NCBI RefSeq assembly: GCF_003058055.1
Contig: NZ_QBTZ01000001.1
Span: 3,862,001-3,926,000 of the forward strand
Direction: 5' to 3'
DNA length: 64,000 nt
Origin: Acidovorax sp. 107
Lineage (GTDB): Bacteria > Pseudomonadota > Gammaproteobacteria > Burkholderiales > Burkholderiaceae_C
Positions 46,601 to 54,017 of the stretch are shown here, piece after piece; the first letter of the stretch is position 1, and each line of letters opens with the position of its first letter. The position numbers and the translations under genes are program-made. Below the pieces are notes generated by a model, which searched no databases, was not told where the DNA came from, and saw only the letters and a list, made by a program, of their open reading frames with translations.

Positions 46601-47010
46601 CGAGGGCTGTGCGCTGGGGGCGTGAGACGGGTATGTCCTTGCTGGAAGTCCTGGTGGCCTTCTCGATCATGGCCATGGCCTTGGGCGTGCTCTACCGGGC
46701 CACTGGAGGCAGTGTTCGCTCGGTCTCTACCATCGAGGCCACCCAGCGTGCCGCGTCATTGGCGCAATCCCTGCTGACCCTGCGTGACGCCGTGCCTGCA
46801 GTGGGTTGGGCTGATACGGGAGAAACCGCCGGGTTTGCCTGGAGCATTCACAGCACGCCGTATCCAACCGACGTGGCGCATGCCAACGTGCCGCCATTGC
46901 ATGAGGTGACGGTGGAGATCCAGTGGACCGATGCAGGCGTCGGGCGCACCCTGCGTGTCGTCACCTTGCGCCCCGAGCGCAAGCCATTGCCAGGGGGCAC
47001 TTCACCATGA
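46597..47010 (+). CDS. gspI: Minor pseudopilin GspI
   Basis: 137 residues. The leader TRAVRWGRETG is cleaved before MSLLEVLVAFSIMAMALGVL, where Met replaces the usual Phe as commonly seen in GspI. GspI is part of the tip complex with J and K. It overlaps both neighbours by four bases. Confidence 0.9.
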   Translation: MTRAVRWGRETGMSLLEVLVAFSIMAMALGVLYRATGGSVRSVSTIEATQRAASLAQSLLTLRDAVPAVGWADTGETAGFAWSIHSTPYPTDVAHANVPPLHEVTVEIQWTDAGVGRTLRVVTLRPERKPLPGGTSP

Positions 47011-47678
47011 AAATCCGTGCAGCGCGCGGCCTGGGCTTCACCCTGGTGGAACTCCTGGTCGTCTTGACACTGCTGTCGCTCATGGTGCTGGCCATGGCAT
47101 CGGCGTTTCGCACAGTGGCGCAAAGCCAAGAGCGCGTTGACAATAAGCTCACGCAGATCGAAGACTACCGGTTGGCTGTCGGCTTTATCCGCGACACCTT
47201 GGGGCGCATCTCTGCCCGCAGGCAAGTGCGTGGCATGGATGAGAAAACCAGCTCTTACCTCTTTGCCGGCGCTACGGACGTCGTGGCCTGGGTCGGTGTC
47301 ATGCCCGCACGTTATGGAAGTGGCGGGCGGCATTTTTTCCGACTCGGTCTGGAGAAAGTCGAGGGTCAGACACGCCTCGTGCTGCGTTTTGTGCCGTGGG
47401 CGCCCGATGCCGCCGCCTTCCCCGATTGGGCGGCGGCCGACAGCCGCATCCTGGCCGACGAAGTACAGGCCCTTTCAATGCGCTACGAAAACGACCGTGA
47501 GGAGCCGCCCGCCTGGGGCGTTGGCTGGGCTGATCCAACCCAACTGCCGGGCCGTATCGCCATCGACATCGCCACGGTAGCCGGAGACTGGCCCACGCTG
47601 GTAATTCCCTTGTACAAACTGCCGCTCACTGACGGCAGTAACGAGGACTTCTCGGTAGGTGGAGGCCGCCGCCGATGA
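47007..47678 (+). CDS. gspJ: Minor pseudopilin GspJ
   Basis: 223 residues. The leader KIRAARGLG is cleaved before FTLVELLVVLTLLSLMVLA. The larger periplasmic domain contains RFVPWAPDAAAFPDWAAADS. GspJ assembles with I and K at the pseudopilus tip. It overlaps gspK by four bases. Confidence 0.91.
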   Translation: MKIRAARGLGFTLVELLVVLTLLSLMVLAMASAFRTVAQSQERVDNKLTQIEDYRLAVGFIRDTLGRISARRQVRGMDEKTSSYLFAGATDVVAWVGVMPARYGSGGRHFFRLGLEKVEGQTRLVLRFVPWAPDAAAFPDWAAADSRILADEVQALSMRYENDREEPPAWGVGWADPTQLPGRIAIDIATVAGDWPTLVIPLYKLPLTDGSNEDFSVGGGRRR

Positions 47679-48535
47679 AGAGCCGGCCGCTTCGCCGCCG
47701 CCGCAGCGGCATGGCGCTCATCGCAGTGCTCTGGATCGTCTCCGCACTTAGCATCATGCTCATGGGGCTGGTGCACAACCTGCGCGGAGAGGCCCGTCTT
47801 GCAGGCCAATCGCGGCAGATCGCCGAGGCTGCAGGCCTGGGGGACGCGGCCATCCACATCGTGCTGCAGGCAATGATGGCCCGCACCCTGCAGGGACAGC
47901 GGCAGCAAAGGCTCCAAGTGGTGCCCGTTGTCTATGGCGGACGGGACATCGCGGTCGAGATCCTTCCCCTTAATGGGCTCATTAGCCTCAATGGCGCTGG
48001 CGCGCCCTTGCTGGCGCAGATGCTCACCGGGGCGGGTATGCCCCAGAATGCGGCGCAGGCGCTGGCTCAAACCATCGTAGACGTCCGCACCAGCCGCGAC
48101 GCGCAAGGCGCTGCTAGGAACTTCGAGGCCACCGAAGACCTACTTCAGGTACCGGGGGTCGACTATGACCTCTATGCTAAAATTGCTCCCCTTCTGACAG
48201 CTGACGAACTGGGTGGCGACCGTGTCAATCCCATGGCCGCGCCTGAGCCTGTTTTGCTTGTGCTATCGGGGGGCGATGCAGGCAAGGCGGCGGCCATAAT
48301 TACCCAGCGGGCATCTGGCGCCGTAGGCATCGACACCACCGGGCTCATGGGCGAGTTCATTGAAAACAATGCCGCCACACAGCGCTTTCGGCTGACGGCG
48401 CGCATACCGCTCGCCGATGGCGGTGCGGCCGTTGTGGCGCGCAGTGTCAACCTCAGTCCTTCGGTGCGCGATGGCATGCCATGGCACACTTATCGTTTCG
48501 AGCAACGCCTGCGTGAAGACACTGCGGCTTACTGA
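47675..48535 (+). CDS. gspK: Minor pseudopilin GspK
   Basis: 286 residues. The leader KSRPLRRRRSG is cleaved before MALIAVLWIVSALSIMLMGL. GspK lacks the Glu at +5 that other pseudopilins have, and here the residue is also not Glu (Val). A helical insert domain follows (NGAGAPLLAQMLTGAGMPQN). It caps the pseudopilus tip. Confidence 0.91.
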   Translation: MKSRPLRRRRSGMALIAVLWIVSALSIMLMGLVHNLRGEARLAGQSRQIAEAAGLGDAAIHIVLQAMMARTLQGQRQQRLQVVPVVYGGRDIAVEILPLNGLISLNGAGAPLLAQMLTGAGMPQNAAQALAQTIVDVRTSRDAQGAARNFEATEDLLQVPGVDYDLYAKIAPLLTADELGGDRVNPMAAPEPVLLVLSGGDAGKAAAIITQRASGAVGIDTTGLMGEFIENNAATQRFRLTARIPLADGGAAVVARSVNLSPSVRDGMPWHTYRFEQRLREDTAAY

Positions 48536-48542
48536 AAATACC

Positions 48543-49730
48543 ATGTCGCCCTCTGCTTCACCATCCCGATTTTTCGGACTGGACACGCATCAACTGCGAG
48601 AAACGCTTGCTCAGGCCTGGGCGGAGCTGCGTGACGGCCCCATCCTCGACTGGTTTACCCCCGAGGCACGTGTGCGCTGGTACCGGGCGGACGGCACGCA
48701 GGAAGTCTGGCTCGCCAGTGGCGGGCAATTGCGGCGCGACAAGGCCGACGGCCCCCGCACTGCTGCGCCCTTCACGGCCGTCGAAGTACCGGACACCATC
48801 GTGCTGCGGCGCCACACCACGCTGCCCACCCTGACTCCCGCAGCCACAGCCCAGGCCATCGCGCTCGAAGCCAGCACCCACAGCCCCTTCCCGTCGCACG
48901 AACTCGTATGGGGCGCCCGCACTGCCCCTGCCGCGCAGCGGCGTGGTAGCCAAGACGTAGAAATCGTTCTGGCCTCGCGTGAGCTCATCCAGCAGCACCT
49001 CGCAGCCCAACCGGGCGCAGCTGCGCTGGAAAACAGCGAAGCTTGGTGCCGTTCTGACCAGACCGGTGAGCCCATCGCCCTTGCAGGTTTCGCAGAACCG
49101 CGCAGGCAGCGCGCGCAGCGCCGTGGGTGCAACCTCAACCTCGTCCTCATGGCGGGCGCACTGGTCTTGCTGGGCGCCATTGCGATCACGCCTAGTTTGC
49201 AGTTGCGCGCGCGTGCCCTCGTCGCCATGCAGGACTACCAGCGACTGGCCCGCCTTGCGGCGCCTGCGCTGGCACAGCGTGAATCGCTTGTGCGCTCCCA
49301 AGACCAACTGACCGAACTGCGAACCATCCTGGGTGAGCAAGCCGACCCCTTGCAAATCATGGACTTGCTCACACGTGCGCTGCCAGACGACTCATCCCTC
49401 CTCACCTTGCAGGTACAGGGCCTGAAAATCACCCTCACAGGGCAGACTGCCAACTCTGCAGCGCTGCTGGAGCGTTTGGGCAACGAACCCGGGCTGCGCG
49501 AAGTGCGTGCCCCTACGGCCGCCACGCGCCCGCCCGGAGCCACCAAGGACACCTTCACCATCGAGGCGCAGATCGACCCGGCACTCCTTCTGCAGGCTGC
49601 AGTCAGCCCCCAGCCGGACCAGGCGGCCGTGAAATCCGCAGCTTCCTTGGCGCCTGCGACGCCTGCTTCGTCACCGGCCTCTGCTGCCTCTGCGGCGCTC
49701 GGGGCACAGCCCAAGGCATCCAAGCCATGA
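48543..49730 (+). CDS. gspL: GspL-type assembly protein (PilM/PilN-like)
   Basis: 395 residues. The N-terminal about 210 residues look like a cytoplasmic actin-like domain. A single membrane helix lies at about residues 200-220 (LNLVLMAGALVLLGAIAI). A periplasmic ferredoxin-like part follows, then an Ala/Pro/Ser-rich tail. GspL anchors GspE at the membrane. It starts 7 bases after gspK and overlaps gspM. Confidence 0.86.
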   Translation: MSPSASPSRFFGLDTHQLRETLAQAWAELRDGPILDWFTPEARVRWYRADGTQEVWLASGGQLRRDKADGPRTAAPFTAVEVPDTIVLRRHTTLPTLTPAATAQAIALEASTHSPFPSHELVWGARTAPAAQRRGSQDVEIVLASRELIQQHLAAQPGAAALENSEAWCRSDQTGEPIALAGFAEPRRQRAQRRGCNLNLVLMAGALVLLGAIAITPSLQLRARALVAMQDYQRLARLAAPALAQRESLVRSQDQLTELRTILGEQADPLQIMDLLTRALPDDSSLLTLQVQGLKITLTGQTANSAALLERLGNEPGLREVRAPTAATRPPGATKDTFTIEAQIDPALLLQAAVSPQPDQAAVKSAASLAPATPASSPASAASAALGAQPKASKP

Positions 49731-50281
49731 AGATACGCACCCTGTCCTCGGGGGCTATGCTCCTGCTACTCATGCTGGGCGTGGTGCTTGCCGCGCTCGC
49801 AGGGGGCGGTTACTACGTCTACGACAAGCACCAGGCGGCCGCGAAGCGCATGGAGGAAATGGAGCCCCGGCATGCGCGCCTACAAGGGCTCCAAGGCAGC
49901 GTCGATGTGCTTGAGCGAGCGCAAGCCGAAGCGCAGGGCTTGGTGGCGCAGTATGTCTACCCCGCGGAAACAGACGCTAACCAAGTGGGCAACGCCGCGC
50001 AGCAGCGCGTGCGCAACCTGTTCACCGCGGCTGGGCTGCAGATTGTCAGCAGCCAGGTGCTGCCAGCCAAGGCCGAGAAGAACTACGACCGCATACCCCT
50101 GGCCGTACGCGCCGAAGGCGACCTTTTGGCTCTTCAAGGCGCGCTGGTTGGCTTGTCGGGGCAAACACCTGTCATCCTGGTGCGAGGAATGAGCCTGCAG
50201 ACCATTGGCTCCGTCAGGGCCGACACTCCGCAGCGTCTGGCTGTGCAGTTCGACATGCTCGTTCTCAGGGGGCGCCCATGA
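49727..50281 (+). CDS. gspM: GspM-type inner-membrane assembly protein
   Basis: 184 residues with an N-terminal helix (AMLLLLMLGVVLAALAGGGY), a short coiled segment, and a periplasmic ferredoxin-like domain (VQTPV-like core; visible LVGLSGQTPVILVRGMSLQT). The placement directly after gspL and the fold order identify it. It belongs to the GspMb/PilO-like form used by Xps-order systems. Confidence 0.84.
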   Translation: MKIRTLSSGAMLLLLMLGVVLAALAGGGYYVYDKHQAAAKRMEEMEPRHARLQGLQGSVDVLERAQAEAQGLVAQYVYPAETDANQVGNAAQQRVRNLFTAAGLQIVSSQVLPAKAEKNYDRIPLAVRAEGDLLALQGALVGLSGQTPVILVRGMSLQTIGSVRADTPQRLAVQFDMLVLRGRP

Positions 50282-50952
50282 AGATCCACCCCACGCCGAC
50301 GCTTCTGGCGGTCAATGCTGCACTGGCTGTGGGCTTGGCCGCGCTATGGCTTGAGCCTTCGGGGCAAGTCCGGGGCACCGCCTGGGTGGCACCTGTCGCA
50401 ATCGTGCCCGACATCGCACAGCCAAGTGGGATTGCCGCACCCAAAGCCGCCGACACCAGTCGCTTTCTGGCTGTGCTCGAGCGCCCCCTGTTCTCGCCCA
50501 ATAGGCGCGCCCCTCCGCCCGCCCCCGTCAAGGTGGAAACTGTGCCAGAGCCCGACGCGCTAGCAAACATCCAGCTTCAAGGGGTGTATTCCTCTGGCGA
50601 CGGAGGGGGGATTCTTGCAAAAATCGACGGTAAGGATCGCAGGCTAGCGGTGGGCGGTGCCTTGGGAATGTGGACACTCAAGAGTATTGAAGGCCGTGAT
50701 GCCGCTTTTGCTCGGGGGGAGGAGATAAGGGTATTACGGCTCATTCCCTCGAAACTGGGGGCTGCGGTGCCCGCGCCTATGGGTACCTCAGGTAACTCAA
50801 TCGACGCACAGAAATCGCAGGGTGCGGTTCCGGCGCAGGTTGATGACCCCGTGGCCAAACAAGAGCAGGAGCGCCAAGAGCGTGAACGGGCTCGCCTTGC
50901 ATTGCGTAATGCAAGGCGAGCTGAGCAAGGATTTCCCCCGGTTAAAGAGTAA
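50278..50952 (+). CDS. gspN: GspN/XpsN-type protein (GspC-like connector)
   Basis: 224 residues. One N-terminal helix (LLAVNAALAVGLAALWL) is followed by a proline-rich stretch and a homology-region-like beta domain (LANIQLQGVYSSGDGGGILA, DRRLAVGGALGMWTLKSI). Xps-order systems lack a normal GspC; this protein fills that place and should link the inner-membrane platform to the secretin. The C-terminus is highly charged (QEQERQERERARLALRNARR). Confidence 0.82.
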   Translation: MKIHPTPTLLAVNAALAVGLAALWLEPSGQVRGTAWVAPVAIVPDIAQPSGIAAPKAADTSRFLAVLERPLFSPNRRAPPPAPVKVETVPEPDALANIQLQGVYSSGDGGGILAKIDGKDRRLAVGGALGMWTLKSIEGRDAAFARGEEIRVLRLIPSKLGAAVPAPMGTSGNSIDAQKSQGAVPAQVDDPVAKQEQERQERERARLALRNARRAEQGFPPVKE

Positions 50953-50956
50953 ATTC

Positions 50957-53332
50957 ATGAGTCATTTTTATATGGTCGCGCCGCGTTTTCTAGCTCTCGC
51001 CTGTGCCTTTTTGGCTGGTTCCGCGGCGTGGGCTGCAGATGAAGCGCTCGTTCCGAGTGTTGAGCCAATGCCTGCTCTGCTTGGATCCAAAGGGTCAGCA
51101 GGCAGCAATACTCATCCCGACGGCCTGCCTAACGAAGGGGGGGGGGCATACGAGCCGCGAATTGTTAGAGGCAACGATCGTGTGATAGGTGCCGCAAAGC
51201 CCGCGCAAGTGATCGACGGGGCTCCGAGTTCGTTTAAGTTTGAAGAGGCACCGATCGCCGAAGTGGTTCGCACCATGCTTGGCGACGTTCTCAAGGTTGA
51301 TTACGTACTGCATCCGCCTATCGGTGGCACCGTCACGCTTGCAACGCGGGTTCCTGTGTCGCCCGATCAGGCGATCTTTTTGCTGGAAAGTGCTCTCCAG
51401 GCCAATGGCTTGGTTATGGTGAGAGACCCTCGCGGGTCTTATCACGTGGGCAAGCCGGAGGCGCTCAAGGGTATTGGCGCTGCTGTGCGACAGGTAAGCG
51501 GGGGCGCTCTGCCCCCGGGTTCTGGCGCGGTGGTTGTGCCGCTTCAGTTTATCGGGGCCTCTGAGATGGCGTCCATCCTGCGTCCAATGATGCCAGCCGA
51601 ATCGTTGATCCGTGTAGACACTGTCCGTAATTTGCTTGTGTTTGCGGGTAGCCGAACCCAGGCAGAGGGGTGGCTTGACATTGTGAATACCTTCGACGTG
51701 GACCTTCTTAAGGGAATGTCAGTAGGCGTTTTCCCTTTGAAGTACGCCTCTGTCAAGGAGGTGGAGGCAGCGCTTCAATTGTTAAGCGCGAGTGGGGGGG
51801 GCGCTCAAAACACGGCGCCTAGCAGGGGGGCTGGGACGCCTGGCGCAGCAGGCGCGGCAACTGGAGCGGCAAGCGCGGTTGGGCTTGCTGATAACTTGCC
51901 GCTAGCGGGTGCTGTGCGTGTGATGCCCATTGAACGGATCAACAGTATTTTGGTGGTAACTCCGCGCGCCTCGTATCTCGATGAGGCGCGTCGCTGGATT
52001 GATCGACTCGACCAGCCTTCGGATAACACTGCTGAGGCGCAGCTTTTTATCTACCAAGTACAGAATGTCAATGCGCGCCACTTGGCAACGGTGTTGGGCG
52101 GCATTTTTGGATCGGCACAGCCTGCTGGCGGCACGACAAACAGTGGAGTGGCACCTGGGTTGACAACGGCCACGGGTAGTTCGCTCGGGCAGTCCACAAT
52201 GGGCGGCTCCGCGTTCGGCGGCAACAGCACCCTTAACAGCGGGGCTGGTGGTTTTTCGGGGCGGACGGGGGGGGGGTCTTTGGGAGGCGCGTCGGGCACA
52301 ACGGGTGGGCTGGCTGGGCGAGTGGCGCAACAGGCTGGGGTGCAGGCGCCTGCGGTGGCCTCTTTGGGAGGTGTCCGTGTCATGGCGGATGAGCTGAACA
52401 ATTCAGTGCTGGTGTGGAGCACGCGTGCGGAGTACGCCAAGATCGAGTCAACATTGAAGCGCTTGGATCTGCCTCCGACGCAGGTGCTCATCGAGGCCAG
52501 CATTATTGAAGTCACTCTGAACGACGATTTGCGATACGGGTTGCAATGGGCCTTCAGCGATAGCCGTGCGGGTACCGATTACACCGGGCGTGGAACGCTC
52601 AGCAGCCGTGATGGGGACGCGTCGGGTGGAATTGTTGGTAGTGCGCTCTCTGGCTTTTCTTATGCTCTCAAGAGTCCCTCTGGCAATGTGCGTGCCATGC
52701 TGAATGCCTTGTCTGCCAAGACGACAGTGAAGGTGGTCGCCAGTCCTTCTCTGATGGTGCTGGACAACCATACAGCTGCCATCGCGGTGGGTGACCAAAC
52801 GCCAATCCAGGCGGGAACAACAAGCAATCTTGAGGGAACGGTCACCTCAACCAATATTCAATATAAGGATACGGGTGTCAATCTGGTGGTCACGCCCTCG
52901 GTCAATGCTGGAAATATTGTCACCATGCAGGTGGAGCAATCAGTGACTGATGTGGGGGCCAAAGACGAGGTGACCAATCAGCGAGCCTTCTTGCAGCGTC
53001 AATTGTCCAGCAAAGTGGCTGTGCGCTCCGGTGAATCCATCGTGATGGGCGGGCTCATCCAAGAAAACAGCACTGCGACAAAATCTGGCATTCCTATCCT
53101 GCACACTTTGCCTTTGCTGGGGAATCTTTTTGGTTCGACGAGCAACGATGGTCGGCGTACGGAACTATTGGTTGTCATCACGCCTCGAGTGGTGCGATCC
53201 GACATCGATATTCGTCAGGTCAGTGAGGACTTGCGCGACAGGATGAAGGGCTTCGCCAATGTGCTGCCGTCAGCTGCGAGTTCGGGGTCCTCGGTGCCGT
53301 CGACCGCACAACCTTCCATGTTACGGAACTAA
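50957..53332 (+). CDS. gspD: Type II secretin GspD with three long G tracts
   Basis: 791 residues. A signal peptide (ending AAWAAD), an N0 domain (FKFEEAPIAEVVRTMLGDVL), N1-N3 domains and the C-terminal secretin core (PPTQVLIEASIIEVTLNDDL, PSLMVLDNHTAAIAVGDQTP, SGIPILHTLPLLGNLFGS) form the outer-membrane channel. A long Gly/Ser-rich insert lies at about residues 395-465. The gene carries G10 at 51137, G8 at 51794 and G10 at 52267; the frame is open as read. The ATG at 50957 is used; a second ATG five codons later is possible. Last gene of the gsp operon. Confidence 0.93.
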   Translation: MSHFYMVAPRFLALACAFLAGSAAWAADEALVPSVEPMPALLGSKGSAGSNTHPDGLPNEGGGAYEPRIVRGNDRVIGAAKPAQVIDGAPSSFKFEEAPIAEVVRTMLGDVLKVDYVLHPPIGGTVTLATRVPVSPDQAIFLLESALQANGLVMVRDPRGSYHVGKPEALKGIGAAVRQVSGGALPPGSGAVVVPLQFIGASEMASILRPMMPAESLIRVDTVRNLLVFAGSRTQAEGWLDIVNTFDVDLLKGMSVGVFPLKYASVKEVEAALQLLSASGGGAQNTAPSRGAGTPGAAGAATGAASAVGLADNLPLAGAVRVMPIERINSILVVTPRASYLDEARRWIDRLDQPSDNTAEAQLFIYQVQNVNARHLATVLGGIFGSAQPAGGTTNSGVAPGLTTATGSSLGQSTMGGSAFGGNSTLNSGAGGFSGRTGGGSLGGASGTTGGLAGRVAQQAGVQAPAVASLGGVRVMADELNNSVLVWSTRAEYAKIESTLKRLDLPPTQVLIEASIIEVTLNDDLRYGLQWAFSDSRAGTDYTGRGTLSSRDGDASGGIVGSALSGFSYALKSPSGNVRAMLNALSAKTTVKVVASPSLMVLDNHTAAIAVGDQTPIQAGTTSNLEGTVTSTNIQYKDTGVNLVVTPSVNAGNIVTMQVEQSVTDVGAKDEVTNQRAFLQRQLSSKVAVRSGESIVMGGLIQENSTATKSGIPILHTLPLLGNLFGSTSNDGRRTELLVVITPRVVRSDIDIRQVSEDLRDRMKGFANVLPSAASSGSSVPSTAQPSMLRN
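51137..51146. repeat. Poly-G tract (G10) in gspD
   Basis: Ten consecutive G residues encode Gly-Gly-Gly at about residues 61-64, before all functional domains. A one-base slip would truncate the secretin early. Confidence 0.95.
51794..51801. repeat. Poly-G tract (G8) in gspD
   Basis: Eight consecutive G residues in the sequence for SGGGAQ near residue 280. Confidence 0.95.
52267..52276. repeat. Poly-G tract (G10) in gspD
   Basis: Ten consecutive G residues encode the TGGGS part of the Gly-rich insert near residue 437, before the secretin core. Confidence 0.95.
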
Positions 53333-53414
53333 GGTGATCGGCGGTTTTTCGCAGTCAGGCCCATGACTTGGGTCGGTCTACAGACAATTGAAATCAATGA
53401 AGGAGTTGAAACCC

Positions 53415-53825
53415 ATGAAGTTTTCCGCTGGCGCAATGCGTACTGCAGCAGTAATGGCCCTGGTCGCATTGTCGGGTTGTGCTGCAGTGGTGCCCCCGTC
53501 GCCCGAAAAGGTGGTGGAGCAGCGTGCTGCCGCGCGCTGGGAGGCGCTGATTGCCGGAGACATTCAGAAGGCGTACACATTCACCGCGCCTTCGTACCGT
53601 GCTGTTACTTCCTTTGAGCGGTACAGCTCTGGGATCGGTGGTGCAGCCACGTGGGTCAAGGCAGAGGTAGTGCGTGTCGAATGTGCGACAGAAAAGTGCA
53701 CTGCTGTTGTAAAAATTGAGGCCAAGCCTATCCTCGCAAAGCCATACAACGGTACCATTACCACGGGTGTGGATGAAACGTGGCTTCTGGAAGATGGGCA
53801 GTGGTGGCTGTACCAAAAACTGTGA
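53415..53825 (+). CDS. Small lipoprotein of unknown function
   Basis: 136 residues. Signal peptide with lipobox VALSGCAAV, so the mature protein starts at a lipid-modified Cys. The rest, KVVEQRAAARWEALIAGDIQ and AYTFTAPSYRAVTSFERY, resembles the small alpha+beta NTF2-like fold seen in other short lipoproteins, and it has two further cysteines in VECATEKCTAVV. AGGAG 10 bases before the ATG supports the start. It lies 82 bases after the secretin gene; a pilotin-like or accessory role for GspD is possible but unproven. Confidence 0.82.
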   Translation: MKFSAGAMRTAAVMALVALSGCAAVVPPSPEKVVEQRAAARWEALIAGDIQKAYTFTAPSYRAVTSFERYSSGIGGAATWVKAEVVRVECATEKCTAVVKIEAKPILAKPYNGTITTGVDETWLLEDGQWWLYQKL

Positions 53826-53943
53826 CCTCTCAACATCTTTCTGCCTAGTGCATGGGAGGGCAAGTATCGAAACGGACAGAGGCCTGTTGCTTTTAATCAA
53901 CACATCGGGTTGACGCAGAAATTTCGATGACTTCACCCGATTC

Positions 53944-53973
53944 TTGCTGTGCTACCATCCTTGAGCGTAAACA
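53944..53973 (+). promoter_or_regulatory. Possible sigma-70 promoter of the surface protein gene
   Basis: TTGCTG (53944-53949) and TAAACA (53968-53973) are separated by 18 bases and lie about 45 bases before the coding region. A second -35-like TTGACG lies at 53910 without a good -10. Prediction only. Confidence 0.35.
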
Positions 53974-53976
53974 ATC

Positions 53977-53996
53977 TTGGTAGTTGCGCTTACCAA
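53977..53996 (+). promoter_or_regulatory. 5' UTR stem-loop before the surface protein gene
   Basis: TTGGTA and TACCAA pair around an 8-base loop, placed 21 bases before the start codon and just downstream of the candidate promoter. Such 5' hairpins are known to stabilise abundant surface-protein messages; here this is inference. Confidence 0.45.
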
Positions 53997-54017
53997 CTTT
54001 TTCTAACTGGAGTTTTC

